Below, piece by piece: positions 31,712 to 42,984 of a DNA stretch of 64,000 bases (within the stretch, counting starts at the first letter, position 1; each line of letters opens with the position of its first letter). The stretch lies in contig NC_091976.1 in NCBI RefSeq assembly GCF_036711975.1, positions 4,712,001 through 4,776,000 on the forward strand. The letters run 5' to 3'. The position numbers and the translations under genes are program-made. This DNA is from Onthophagus taurus (Eukaryota > Arthropoda > Insecta > Coleoptera > Scarabaeidae). Under the pieces are notes generated by a model. That model saw only the letters and a list, made by a program, of their open reading frames with translations. It ran no database searches and was not told where the DNA came from.

Positions 31712-32230
31712 CAATCAAGAATGATAAGATAATCATTAATTTTTATACCTAAACTGAAGTATTGTTCAAGAGTGATTCTTCTGTACGCTTGTACTACATA
31801 CTACTTTATTCTGTGCTGTAGGTATAATAAATAGATAATAAGCAATACTTAATAAATAAATAATGAATGAAAACAATTCACTTACCGTTGTTTTTCTTTT
31901 CATTTGTACATTTTTAATGAAACTGTGCATTTCCTTGAACCAATTTAACTTTGACGTATATTCCTCTTGAGAACCAGCTCCAGACCTGGTTGATTTATCA
32001 ATTTTTGACAGTTCTTGACAATAAGTGGCTCTTAAATTTTTTATTTTATTTTTTACTTCTTTGGTATTCATTTGTATACCCATTGTCAATAATTCGCCAC
32101 ACATTTTTTGTAGTGCTGAATCTCGCATAGATTTGTCTTTATAAGACGGAATGGTAGCGTTCCATAGACATTCCTTCTCACGGTACAATTGTACAAACTT
32201 TAAATTTATTTCGTTACTTAGTTTCGGCAT
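30413..32230 (-). pseudogene. MADF-domain partner gene of Harbinger, two exons
   Basis: Exon 1 (32230-31886) starts MPKLSNEINLKFVQLYREKE and encodes a complete MADF domain (LWNATIPSYKDK, NKIKNLRATYCQEL), ending at ACG|GTAAGT. Exon 2 (30911-30413) starts after TTTCAG with DSEESAVDEE and encodes an acidic linker and a helix-rich tail (HDIFGAFVASQLKMLSSIQA). A short duplication-like GTTGCGTTGC near 30766-30778 shifts the frame inside exon 2 (the readable frame resumes at PTVPAAAKPSTSK). MADF proteins bind DNA and are the Myb-like partner in PIF/Harbinger mobilisation. The transposase main exon lies in its intron, on the other strand. Confidence 0.8.
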
Positions 32231-32389
32231 CTCGTTGCAGAAACATACGTAGTTGCAGTCAGACAAATAAAACCGCGTGGACACTGCGCACTAGCCGAAC
32301 GGATACTAGCTTCCCCGGCCACACGAAGCTAAACCGAAGCCAGCACAGCAAAATCAGTGGTGGGGGAAGCTTACTAGCTTTAAAAATAG

Positions 32390-32550
32390 AACGGCAAGCT
32401 ATTAAACTATCCTGGCTTCAGACACTAGCTTACTAGCCTGGAATAAAGCTAGTTTTGTATACACGAAGATAGATGCACTAGCTTGCTAGCTTGCTAGCTT
32501 ACTAGCACTAGCTTGCTATCCTATCTTACAAAACTAGCCTCGTGTATTCC
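32390..32550. repeat. Subterminal CTAGCTT repeat cluster
   Basis: CTAGCTT/GCTAGCTT/TTACTAGC motifs recur at least eight times in both orientations next to the right inverted repeat, for example GCTTGCTAGCTTGCTAGCTT around 32480-32505. Likely binding sites for the transposase or its MADF partner; this role is inferred. Confidence 0.7.
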
Positions 32551-32805
32551 GGGCATTAGTGGCATAAACTAGGTAGGTGTGTGTGGCTTGTGAGTACCAA
32601 CATAAATAAAAATAAATAGATAATTCTAAATTTTTTATTTGCGTCTTTTTATAAATTGTGTTTACAACCAATTATTGTTTTATTAATAATAACAATTGAA
32701 GTTCTATTTTTTTATTTTGAATTGTAGCTGCTTCCACAGCTCGCTAAAAAACGTTGTGAAAAAATGTTTGGTGATGGAATACAATTTTTGATAATGGAGA
32801 AAAAG

Positions 32806-34141
32806 TTAGTTTACTTGACCATTTATTGTGCAAGCATTCAACATAAAATAGAAAATTACCATAGGCCAGCGTCGTGACCCTCTTTGAGTCGTGTACGTGG
32901 CACACAATTTATCTAATGTATCTATGCCTCCCTTTGATTTATTATAGAATTCGATTTCTTCAGGCTTGTTTTTATTTTCAGCTTCCAGTTTGCTTCTATC
33001 ATCATGCATTGTACTAAAAATGATCACACACTTGCCTTTCTTGGGAACATACGACACCATTTTCCCCAGTTCTGAAAAACCTTCTAACGTAGAATAAACA
33101 GCTCGTTGTTTGTTTGCTTGGAACTCTTTGGGAATTTCGACCTTATTTTTTTTCAAAGTACCAACCAGTGTTAATTTTTTTTTGCAACAAACTTTTTCCT
33201 AAGGGTATAGATGTATACCGGTTATCCGTTGTGATATTTCTTGCAGTATTGTGAATTGGAACGGTAAGATTCATGACTACATCATGCGCTAGGTTTTTTG
33301 CGCGTTTTTTATTTTCTTTGCCGGCATAAATTTTTCCAGAATAAAAGTAGAATGTTTGGGCACAATTCATTCCAAAAATTTTTATACCGTACTTGGCAGG
33401 TTTATTCGACAAATATTGCACAAAACAGCAACGTCCGCGAAAAGGACATAATATTTCGTCTATGGTAACGTATTCACTCATAATGTAGTGTTTCTGACAA
33501 TTAACAATAAATGCTTCCCATAGATCGACTATTGCTGCCAACTTATTACCTTGCTTACGTATGTTTCTGGTTGTAATATCATCAAATCGAAGGTTGCCCA
33601 ACAAAAATTTGAAACGCCTTTCACTCATAACTCCGCAAATAAAGAGTAAACCGAACACTGCATATATTTCTTCTCGGTTTGTTCTTCTTTCATAGCTATA
33701 TAAATTTACACGATTTTCTAGAACACTTTCAATTTTTATATTAGTATACTTGACTATCTTATCTACCATGTCACCATCAAAAAACAATGAAAATGTATCT
33801 TGAGGCTTCACTACCGATTTAACAGCTCTCTTTGGACCAGGCAGGTGTAAAACTATATTCTTTGCCCTTGTGCGTGATGTTGGCTTTGGAAAACTATTCC
33901 ATTTAGTTTTACCGTCTTTCCCCATAAATAAATGATTATTTTCTACTTCGTTTTCCAGGTTGTCGTCACCGTCACTTAGATCATTTTCAGAGTTAGAATC
34001 ATGTTCACTAAAAGTTGAGTTTTCCTCGTCATTTTCATCTTCGTCTTCACTAAATTCTTGACAATTAAAATCCGTCGGTGGAAAATTTTCATCTTCTAAT
34101 AGTTTTAACCATTCATCGTCGGATAGCCTTCTGTGACTCAT
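32806..34141 (-). pseudogene. piggyBac transposase relic
   Basis: Two frames (34141-33143, 33156-32806) form one decayed piggyBac gene. Present: acidic N-terminus, TIDEILCPFRGRCCF (first Asp), TTDNRYTS (second Asp kept but the usual Trp after Asn is Arg), GGIDTLDKLC (third). About 25 residues are missing after FICGVM, where other copies have a charged loop before the RRF block. A frameshift near 33150 separates the halves, and the Cys-rich tail is lost after INGQVN. No clean TTAA-bounded ends found. Confidence 0.85.
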
Positions 34142-35318
34142 TTTGACTTTTGAAGCAACTTCCGTATTGATACGACAAAGTTAGGAACTACCGTACAGGT
34201 TCGCGTTTTACAACAAACTGATGAACCTCTGTAGCTCTGTGATGAAGCTATACAGTTGAATGTAGCAAAGTAGGAAGGCCGGGGATTCACACAAGTAGTA
34301 ATGTATAGATAGGTACTTCCCCTTTGTGTAAATAAAAGCTAAAGACGGCTCCAAATTCAAAGTATTTAAAGAAATTTCCTAAGAAAAAAAGGTACAAGAA
34401 GTGCACTGTGGGGTCAATATGACCCCAATCAATTTTTTTTTGTCCTTTAGAAACGCATAAATTTCAAATTCATTACAGATACATATAGAGCATTATAGTC
34501 TAGAAGATTATAAAAATTCATTAAATAAAAGATTTAATAGTTTAGAAAATACACATAAAATAATAAGTCGTGGGGTCCATACATTTTTCTGCAGGCAAAT
34601 ATCCTTAGATAAGTATTAATCTGATATTCCATATTTTAAGGCTTTGCCTTAAGGCTGTAGTCTCACGGTCACAGAGTTTCTGAGGGGCCCAGGAGACGGA
34701 CTTTCGGAAGCAAGAAGACGGAACTTATTTCTCCATATGCCCGTCCCTTACAGATATCGATTTTTTGCTGTTCTCAATCTATTTATCTTTTGACCAAGCA
34801 GTCCGTTTGAATTGAATGTGTTTATATTACCCGTTTTCTATGGAGAATAAAGAAAAAGACGAAAATAGTAAGTGGCGTAAGGGGCGGTATTGTACTGTAA
34901 AGACAAATAGTGATTTGTAACAAATATTGACAACAAATTTACCGATAAATTGTACATAGTTGTAAAATGTACACAATTGTACAAAATAATAGCCAAATTA
35001 ATTTACAAATAGATAATTGGGAGTAAGAAATACCAAAAAGGTCCTTACTCTTTCAATGCGAGGTTATAGGAACAAAAATTTTAATAGACCAACATCAAGA
35101 AACGGTTGAATCTTTATTTTTATTATTATATCTAGGGTGTTTTATTTCTAATGGTTAAACTCCTAGTGTGCCGTGGATCCACCAATTCAGGCAACATGTT
35201 GTCAAAATAAAGTTTTTTCAACTTTTTTTTTTTGTCGTTCCAAAAAGGATCTTTAGAAATCTAAAAAAAAAAATAGTAATAGAAATAATAATAATATTAA
35301 ACATTTCTTATTGTATCT
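34142..35318. other. Spacer with piggyBac-like subterminal motifs
   Basis: No gene. TGGGGTCAATATGACCCCA at 34409-34427 is a near-perfect palindrome, and TGGGGTCC recurs at about 34570; both resemble subterminal motifs of the piggyBac at 27758-29930, so 34390-34620 is probably the decayed right end of the piggyBac relic. The rest is AT-rich with no support. Confidence 0.45.
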
Positions 35319-37251
35319 TTATACCATGTCTATCTCGATACCATGTGGTGTCCATACGACAAAATAACACGAATTGCGACCTGTTATATGTAATTGTCCT
35401 TGAATTTGGAAGTAGTAATCGTGACCTCTATTTAAAACCATTTTATTATTTATAAATTTACAAAATTTAATTATCCCTTCTTCTGTTGCCGCTGTTGGTG
35501 TTAATTTCCTTGCTGACAAGGGACATTTGATTTCACACAAGAAATCCTCCCCTATTAGCCCATCTGGTGATGCAGCTAAATAACAGTCCGTCTTATCAAT
35601 AAACAAACCACACGGCAACACATTTACTTGTAGTTCCTTTTCAAGTTGTTGCCTAGCAATAGGTTCTTTATCAATGCCATTGCTATTGTCGGATGAAAGG
35701 ATTGGTAAATTAAATATTTGACAATATTTGATGGATTAGTGCTCTCCCTCTTCTTACAAATTCTTCCGAAGTTGAAAGCTGTGAGCCGCTTACTTCTTTC
35801 CTCATACCAATCCTGACTATTGGTCTGTCCCGCTGTCCTAATTTCTATTTCCGCTAACTCGTCTTCCGGTTTGTAAATATTTCTTAAAAACGCTTCTTTT
35901 TTAGCGATGTATTTAGCGGGCGACATATCTTGTATCATCAAAACCGTAATTTTCATCACCTGCTTGCACTGCTACTTTACGTCTCTGTCGGAAAATTTTA
36001 CGTTTAGAAATACGCCCTGAATTTAATTCGGAGTACCTTTGAGTGTATACTCCTAAATTATTTCCAGATTTTTTATGAATACTTTTAATTGCTTCTCCTT
36101 TGGTGTTGTATGAGATAGCTGCTACATTACACCTCAAATTGTAACCAAATCTTCTACAATAATTAATTCTTTTACCTGCCACATATTTTGCGATAACGGA
36201 ATTGTAACATTCCGCCACATTTGTCGACATATTTATTAATAAACTGTGTGCATTAAAAATTAGACGGTTCACGAATGAATTGATGTCATCATACAAAAGT
36301 ATGTTTACAAAAGTATGTTTCGCAATTCGAATGATCACCAAATACATGATGTACACTATTTCCAAGGTCTTGCGATATGAGCCTTACATTTTTATGGAGT
36401 GCCCTATATTTAGCAGCAGATAGAGCAGCCATTCGAAGCCTAAGATAAGCCTAAGATAACTTCCTTGGTTGAACAGGAACGTACGTACCGCGCGAACTGA
36501 ATTTTCGTCCACTTATTTCTTTTAATCTTATGCAATAATTCCACAAAAGGTGATTAGAGCATTCAATCTTTTATACTAATTGGTTCCCGTAGGGCCTTAC
36601 ATCTAGTAATTTTCGGTACACACTGCTGTCCCCATCTCCTACCAATTTATTATATTTAGCACCATGCATCTCCATGCTCTTTTTGAAGCCCTCTGCAATT
36701 ATAGATGCTTCCATTCCTGCAGAAGGCCCATTAAAATTTTTGTAACATGCGTGGGATTTAGCTTCAATATTTAGAGCGGTTGCTCTTTCGCATATAATAC
36801 AAAATTTATTTCTTATTCCTAAATAGATTATTTTTTTTTGTTCGCATCCCTATTATGCAGGCCTAAGAATGAACAGGATTGACTCAATCATGTTATAATG
36901 ATACAAATTGTTATACATACTACACCAGAAAAAGCATTATAATTAGTCTTATAGGAGCGTTTGGACCAAGCACCATCAACAATAACCGTTAATAATTTTC
37001 ATTCGTCCTTAGGACGTCTTTGTGTAAACGTGTCTCCGCGTTTTCATTTTCGTTCCGTGTTTAATTATTGTAAAGCGTGATTTAATTCATTCTGATGTGC
37101 TGAAATTGTTAAAGAAATACATAACCGAACCATTCTGGCAGATTTGCTTTAATAAAGTGTACTTAATTTTCTTCATATTTTAACTCAGTGTTTGATATTC
37201 TTTACGTGGTTTTGACATTATTCATTTCCCGATCTTGAAACTGGTTGTGCG

Positions 37252-38085
37252 ATGTCGTCTAGCCCGTGCGGTGGGTGTGGCCAAAAAGTCGGGCGAAATG
37301 CGGGCGGCGTGCAGTGCGAGTCTTGCAGCGCATGGTTTCACAGCAATGCGGATTTAGTGGAATCTGTACAGTTCTGCAGCAATAAAGTATCGGAGTTCGA
37401 GGGTGTTATAGGCAGGCTTCATAATCAATTCAAACTTGTTGAAAAAATCACTGCTGAAAACGCCACGCTAAAAAGAGAGGTCGTTGATTTAACTAGTCGT
37501 GACACTATTGTGCACATTGACACTACTGTTAATAAGGCTTGGCGTATGCTCGGTTTCATTATGAGATCCACCTCTTCCTTTGTAAGCGTTGACGCGATTA
37601 AAAATTTATATTTCGCATATGTTTACAGTATTCTTAATTTTTGCACTGTAGTTTGGAATCCCCAATACCTTATTTATATTGACCGAATTGAAAAAATTCA
37701 ATCTAGATTTTTGAAATATCTAAACTTTAAATCTTCCATACATTATATTAATTATCATTCGTCTTGCAGATCTTTTCGGTTAATGCCCCTTCGACAACGT
37801 CGGCTGTGTAACGACACATTATTCTTCTACAAGGTTTTACACAATATGTGTGATTCCACAGTTCTTTTGAATTCGGTCAATATTCATGTACCTCCCCGTC
37901 TTCTTCGCTTTAATTTCTTGTTCTGTACGCCTATTCCGCGCACCAATGCTTTTCGAAACTCCCCTATGTTGCGAATGGCTCGTCAGGCTGATAAGCTCGA
38001 TATTGATTTGTTTCAGCATTCATTTTCTACGTTTAGGCGCATACTTTTTAATGCAGTCAGCGAATTGCCTCCTTCGTTTTGGTAG
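37252..38085 (+). CDS. Fusion ORF: PHD-like ORF1 start joined to RT C-terminus
   Basis: An intact 277-codon frame. Residues 1-36 have the Cys/His spacing of a PHD finger (CGGCGQKVGRN, CESCSAWFH), as in ORF1 proteins of some insect non-LTR elements, followed by a coiled coil (to about residue 80). At about residue 85 it passes without a break into the post-thumb region of an RT protein: AWRMLGFIMRSTSSF, VVWNPQYLIYIDRIEKIQSR and RRLCNDTLFFYKVLHN. The RT core and endonuclease are missing, so an internal deletion fused the two ORFs in frame. Whether it makes a protein is unknown. Confidence 0.8.
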   Translation: MSSSPCGGCGQKVGRNAGGVQCESCSAWFHSNADLVESVQFCSNKVSEFEGVIGRLHNQFKLVEKITAENATLKREVVDLTSRDTIVHIDTTVNKAWRMLGFIMRSTSSFVSVDAIKNLYFAYVYSILNFCTVVWNPQYLIYIDRIEKIQSRFLKYLNFKSSIHYINYHSSCRSFRLMPLRQRRLCNDTLFFYKVLHNMCDSTVLLNSVNIHVPPRLLRFNFLFCTPIPRTNAFRNSPMLRMARQADKLDIDLFQHSFSTFRRILFNAVSELPPSFW

Positions 38086-38414
38086 CTCGTTGGTTTCTGT
38101 TTTTGTATAATGTTTAATTTCGCCGTTACTATTGCTATTAGGCATTGTTTTATTTTATTTTACTTTTTGGCTTTTTTGCTTTATTGTATTATTATTATTG
38201 TTTTATTTTGTTTTATCTTTTTTTTTGTATATATATAATATCTGAATTCCGGTGTTTTTAGTTTAAGTTTAATTTTATTTTTAATTGCTCGCCTTAATTT
38301 TGATAATTTTGATTTTTTCTTTATTCATTTTTCCTTGGTACACGTTTTCTTTTTTTTTATTGTAAATTTTTTTCGTGGTACAGATCATTTGGGTTTGTCC
38401 TGTTTCTGTACCCA

Positions 38415-38469
<55 letters not shown>

Positions 38470-38483
38470 AATAAATAAATAAT
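38415..38483. repeat. (AAAT)n microsatellite tail
   Basis: About 16 copies of AAAT/AATA with one slip near 38469. It is the 3' tail of the plus-strand non-LTR element. Confidence 0.9.
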
Positions 38484-39363
38484 GGAACACCAAATTTATC
38501 TATGTCGCCATTATTCTTTGCTAATTGTACTTCTTCTTTGCCAGCTTTTTCTATTTCACTCCAAGTACATTCTCCAACAACTGTGTGTAAATCTTCTTGA
38601 TGTTTATAATATAGACGCTTAGATATAGCTGGTATGTTGAATGAAGCTGTTATTTCACTCAGTTGTTGGAAACCATTTCCAGACATAATAGTACCAGCAA
38701 CAGCCGCCATTAACATTAGGTTGCATAAAAGGATTTTCAGAGTAGTTTTCTAATTGTGATTTACACATACTACATTTATATAAGAAAATGCTTGAAAAGC
38801 CGTCTCTATTTTCTTTAACAAACTGCAAATTTGCTACAGTACAGTACGCAACGTGTTTATGTTCAATTAGTTGCTTTATTATGTAACCCACATCCACAAT
38901 ACGGTGACCAGTCGGCATTGTACTATAAAAATAATTCTCCTATTAAAATATGCGATCTCTATGTTTTTATTACCCTGATTTTATTGATTACTTACTTGTT
39001 GACCTGTACATTATCATGTAATAATTCTAAAATGGGAGAAGTGTTTATTGGTAATTGTGGGGAGGGTTGATTTGGAATAAACTGATCTATTCTGTAAAAT
39101 ATGTTATATGTAGTTAATTCTCATAATTATTTGTATCATATAATATTCACATACCCAAAATCAATAGCAACATTCTCAGCTACAGCGATTTCTATTGACT
39201 CACTATGTGATTGAATAATTCTACAAATGTGCGAAGAAAAATGTCATCAACATGTACTATCGGCTTATGAGAAATTATAATAAATCAAGAGTATGATAAA
39301 GATTTACTTTGCACGCTTCTTTTTTGATTTCAGTTTGGAATACGGCGTTTTAGTTTTACCCAT

Positions 39364-39900
39364 ATTTTACATACAATATTTTTATAAAGTCACTGTCTCA
39401 AACTTAAATAACTAATCACTAATTAAACACTAAATCTATACACTAAACTAAACTATTCAACGAACTATACTTTCTTTGGAGTGGATACGACGAACGAAAC
39501 GAACGAACTAAACTAAAGGACCGAAATACCAAAACAAACTTTTGTTAGCAAAAGGTTTGTGTCACCAAAAACACAATTATCCTATACAAATAAACCGTTC
39601 AAAACAAGAAATCAGTCGTAATTTAAAAATAAAATACCTATGTATTTTTTGTTATGTTTTTTTTTATTTAAAACCATTTTCAATACTAAACCAAAATATT
39701 TATTACTTCTAAAAAAAATTTATAATAGTAATGTTTAGGAAATTAATAATTGAAGTTACCTAGTTCAATGGCGGACCTAATTATAATAAAAAATAAATAA
39801 TCAGAATTTAATTCGGTTACCTTAAAAACTATACATTTATATAGTATTCAGCTTCACCTACTTATATAGTTTTATTTCAAAGCAATTGAAACAATGCTAT
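39364..39900. other. Spacer upstream of Mutator-like gene
   Basis: Should contain the 5' end of the Mutator-like element, but I found no inverted repeat or duplication that would define it. Confidence 0.35.
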
Positions 39901-40250
39901 TCATACGAAATGGTCGAAAAATACGATAAGATCGTAACATGATGTATCGAATGTATCGTAATTTCCATGTAAGGAATATTTGAAAAATTTGATGGCAGAG
40001 TAGATTGCTAATAGTTCTCTATGAAAAGTTGAATATTTGGTTTGACATGAAGTAAATTTTTTGGAAAAGAATGCTAATGATTGAGATTTTCCATTGATGG
40101 TTTTTGTAAAACAGCTCCCATACATGTGTTAGATGCATTATTCTTTGCTAATTCGGATTTAGGTAGCCCAATACCGACAATTTTGTCTATTTACTTGTCC
40201 ACTCAAGGTAAATGTTCCCTCGTCGCAAAAATTATTCTTTTGACAAAGTC
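39901..40250 (-). pseudogene. Gypsy-type RNase H fragment
   Basis: Two minus frames join as ASNTCMGAVLQK then SLAFFSKKFTSCQTKYSTFH and RELLAIYSAIKFFKY. These are the D-S-GAVL and FFSKKL--TQ-KYSTFDRELLAIY-A-K motifs of the RT-connected RNase H of Gypsy LTR retrotransposons. One frameshift lies near 40110. No RT, integrase or LTR adjoins it. Confidence 0.75.
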
Positions 40251-40382
40251 TTCATCGTCATTGCTCGTGAATGAGGTTTACTTTATAGGAATGATATATT
40301 GCGGGTTTTAAAATTTGTATATAACCAAGCATTATCAACCTCTTAACACTCAAAATAAATATATTGTCCAAAACTCCCTAAC

Positions 40383-40812
40383 TTAACAACAACTATAAAC
40401 ACAAAATTCTTTTAAATTCTCTGTACCTACCACTACAATATGTGGTTGTATCTTAATGTTTCTCTTGCTGTAAGAGGTCCTTAAATTACCAATTTTTGGT
40501 TCAGTATCATTTATAGTATTAACACTTAATGCAAAATCCTGTTGTGAATCTGTTATGGGGGGTTTGTACGTCCTACATAAACGTGGTGGTTGTAAAATAG
40601 CGTGTAACAACAGCAGTATGTAATAGTCTCTGGTATCTAAAACCAATCACATATTCTTTTATAAATTAATTTAAAGTGTTTATTTAAACTTACTTTCATC
40701 AACTCTTGAACTTTTTAATAATTTAAACTGTTGCACACGATGTTGGTCTTTAATATCCGATTCAAAAATAGACATAATTGTTGTTCTGAAATTGGTGAAG
40801 CCATTTATTAGC
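40383..40812 (-). pseudogene. Unrecognised repetitive gene fragment
   Basis: A possible start at 40805 (MASPISEQQLCLFLNR) and a donor-like AAAGTAAGT near 40695 are followed by the frame 40646-40383, containing KPPITDSQQDFALSV and IKIQPHIVVVGTENLKEF. The latter resembles a motif (LG-QPFI-VVG) that I associate with uncharacterised repetitive insect proteins. I cannot name it and regard it as a transposon-derived remnant. Confidence 0.35.
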
Positions 40813-41215
40813 CTTTGTTGATTATTATGGAACACCAGGAAGTCTATGTTAATCTAATATACTATATAACATTATTATTATTACCTTTTACAAATTATTT
40901 TACCAACTCATATCCTAGAATGTGTTTATTCAACTAATTTATGTTTTTATAATCTTCTAAAACAAGTTTGCCCTTCACACTCGCATTAATGAAGAATACA
41001 AACATATTAAAATAAAGCTAAAATAAAAGTAACTTATAAGATCCCTCGCCCACGACGACTTTTTGTAGCGATGCGGTAGCAATGCTGTCGCGCGTTCGCA
41101 TCAATACAGTCGCTATGCGGTCGCTAGCTGTTTGCCCTCGCCCAAACCACGATTCAGTCGCGATGCAAACGCGATTCAGTGGCACAAAAATGCCTGCGAT
41201 CGCTACAGTTGCAAG

Positions 41216-42155
41216 ATGGACTCCGTTGAGGCAACATTAGTCACGTTGTCTTTGGTGCTGCTTTTGCGTAAGCAGCCGATGCGTGGGCAACGAAAGCAGC
41301 ATCAATATTGGATGCACCCATTTAATAAAGAGAGATCACTTGGTGGACATTGTGTAACAACGTTTAAAATACTAAAAAACTATGAGCATAAATTCAGAAG
41401 TTGTTATAGAATGTCATATTCGACGTTTCGTGAATTGCTTTCCATTGTAAAACCAGAGTTGACACGTAGAAATACGTGTCATAAAAAACCATGTCATACC
41501 GGCTCAGAATATTACAATTATAAACATTTTTTTTCTATCGTGTTGCTAGCAATATGTGACGCTAATTACAATTTCATAGATATAGATGTCGGATGCTATG
41601 GAAAGAGCTCAGATTCAACAATACATGACAGCAGTGAATGGGTAAAAAAGTTACAACAAGGAAATTATAATATACCTCAACCAAGACCTATATCTAACAA
41701 TGGAATACCTATACCGTTTTCGTTTATTGGTGATGAAGGATTTGCCTTATCACAACATTTGCAAAGACTATACGCTGGTAAACATTTACCACGAAATAAG
41801 AGAATATACAATTACCGCTTGAGGCGCGCAAGGCGTTATGTTGAATGTACGTTTGGTATATTGAGTAACAAATTTAAAATTTTCCACCGGCCCATAAACG
41901 TTAATATTGATTTTGCTACGAATATTGTTAAAGCGTGTTGCGTATTACACAATTTCATACGTAAGCGAGATGGGTATAAGTTTGATCACACTTTGAGTAT
42001 AGTTGGGTTCCAAGATCCACCCACCTGCCAGTGATAATTTACATTCAATTGGAAGACGAAGATCAGAACTATTTGGTACTGCAATCCGAAACATTTATAC
42101 TGATTATTTAACCGGTGATGAAGGTTCTGTACCGTGGCAAGATTCAAAAATTTGA
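41216..42155 (+). pseudogene. Harbinger A transposase lacking the first catalytic Asp
   Basis: I take MDSVEATLVTLSLVLLLRKQ as the start (an upstream in-frame ATG at 41132 lies in subterminal repeats). The N-terminal helical region runs to RNTCHKKP, then jumps to GSEYYNYKHFFSIVL, which normally follows the GAIDGKH motif. So the HTH and first Asp are deleted, in frame. The remaining core has IGDEGFALS (second Asp) and RRYVECTFGILSNKF (Glu). A one-base shift at about 42032 moves the tail (GRRRSELFGTAIRNIYTDYL to WQDSKI, stop 42153-42155) into another frame. Cannot be catalytic. Confidence 0.9.
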
Positions 42156-42300
42156 AATAGTCTAACCTAATTCATGAAATCTAATTCAATAGAAAAAGCT
42201 GTAAACGTACCTTGATTCACTCATTCTGGAACATTTACATGTATAATGATAAAATATTTTCATTTCATTAAATTAAATAACTTACCACAAGCATTCTTTT

Positions 42301-42462
42301 CTATATTCGTTTTTTTTCCAAATTCTGAATGAATATTTCATTTATCTCTTCCCATGCCTTTCTTTTTGCAACCTTATTCAAATACTCAGGAAGGCGCGAG
42401 TCCCATATTACAGGACGGGTTTGAATTGCCATAATAAATGTTTCTGTGTCGAACGACTCCAT
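42301..42462 (-). pseudogene. Harbinger A MADF partner, first exon
   Basis: A 53-codon frame, MESFDTETFIMAIQTRPVIW then LPEYLNKVAKRKAWEEINE, is the first half of a MADF domain. It ends in a TAG where other copies have a donor. The second exon is absent, consistent with the deletion having removed the interval in which it would sit. Confidence 0.8.
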
Positions 42463-42984
42463 TTTACGCACGTGACGGACAACAGCACTCTGGACCTGTC
42501 TGTAGCGCGTGCAAATGCGACCAACGCGCGTTGCAAATGCGACTAACGCGCGTTAGTAGCGATGCTGTCGCGCGTTTACGAATCACTACAAAAAGTCGCC
42601 GTGGGCGAGGGGCCTAAGAGTAGCTTTACACGTGCCTGATGGACCGGCGCCGGTTTATAACCCTTTACACCTAGCCGATTTTCTACCGATCCGGTCGTGT
42701 TCTTAAGGCCCACTTTTACCACCTCCTGTTATTCTTGCTGTTATCTTTAACCTCATGTTATGTCAAAAATCGTCTTTTACCACCGTTTTTAGGTTACTGT
42801 TAGCGTTGACCTACCGGTTATTTTTGGCGTAACATTGACAGCCTCTTTGGGTGCCTGTTATCGGTCTGACCGGTAGGTTAAAAGTGATACAACTATTTCC
42901 GCGAGGTGGCGTACCGTTCAAACAACACACGTGTGTCAAATTCATAACCTAAAAGAAACGAGCGGTGGTTGTGTTTGTATTGAA

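Larger units (their letters stand above)
30182..32555 (+). mobile_element. PIF/Harbinger element with interleaved two-gene layout
   Basis: Ends TGCCCGGGATACACGAGGCT at 30182 and, in complement from 32555, TGCCCGGAATACACGAGGCT; the repeat runs about 33 bp. TTA flanks both ends (30179-30181, 32556-32558), the Harbinger duplication. It carries a plus-strand transposase lacking its N-terminal exons and a minus-strand MADF gene. The left inverted repeat joins directly to the middle of the transposase, so an internal deletion removed the 5' part. Size 2374 bp. Confidence 0.95.
36998..38483 (+). mobile_element. Internally deleted non-LTR element with AAAT tail
   Basis: The left end lies after GTTAATAAT (36989-36997) and the right end is an AAAT microsatellite (38415-38483). 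Joining the flanks restores the coding text of the Mutator-like gene, so the insertion is certain; AATAAT is a possible short target duplication. Inside is one fused frame (37252-38085) and a T-rich 3' UTR. Length about 1.5 kb, much shorter than an autonomous element. Confidence 0.85.
35319..39363 (-). pseudogene. Mutator-like transposase plus YqaJ exonuclease gene, broken
   Basis: A multi-exon minus-strand gene. Exon 1 39363-39308 (MGKTKTPYSKLKSKKKRA), exon 2 39220-39155, exon 3 39091-38996 and exon 4 from 38922, all with GT-AG sites and phase 2 throughout. Exon 4 holds CSMCKSQ and, after a one-base slip near 38705, AAVAGTIMSGNGFQQL. A non-LTR insertion (36998-38483) splits the codons for GVPLLTV. 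Beyond it: IVDGAWSKRSYKTNYN (probable first Asp), CIICERA, VGDGDSSVYRKLL (second Asp) and NMSTNVAECYNSVIAKYV. The C-terminus is YqaJ-like: TAFNFGRICKKR, PCGLFIDK, SPDGLIGEDFLCEIKCP (D...ExK nuclease signature). A further shift lies near 35690 and stops occur. Likely a transposase fused to a lambda-exonuclease-type domain. Confidence 0.75.
41040..42614 (+). mobile_element. Harbinger element A, internally deleted
   Basis: Ends GATCCCTCGCCCACGACGAC (41040) and, in complement from 42614, GGCCCCTCGCCCACGGCGAC; the repeat continues TTTTTGTAG. TAA lies at 41037-41039 and 42615-42617. GCGATGC/GCGCG subterminal repeats follow on both sides. 1575 bp, with a fused transposase and a MADF exon. Confidence 0.93.

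Noticed and set aside
38281-38493. Leu/Ile/Phe/Tyr repeat 'membrane protein' frames on the minus strand
   Set aside because: Translation of the AAAT microsatellite tail.
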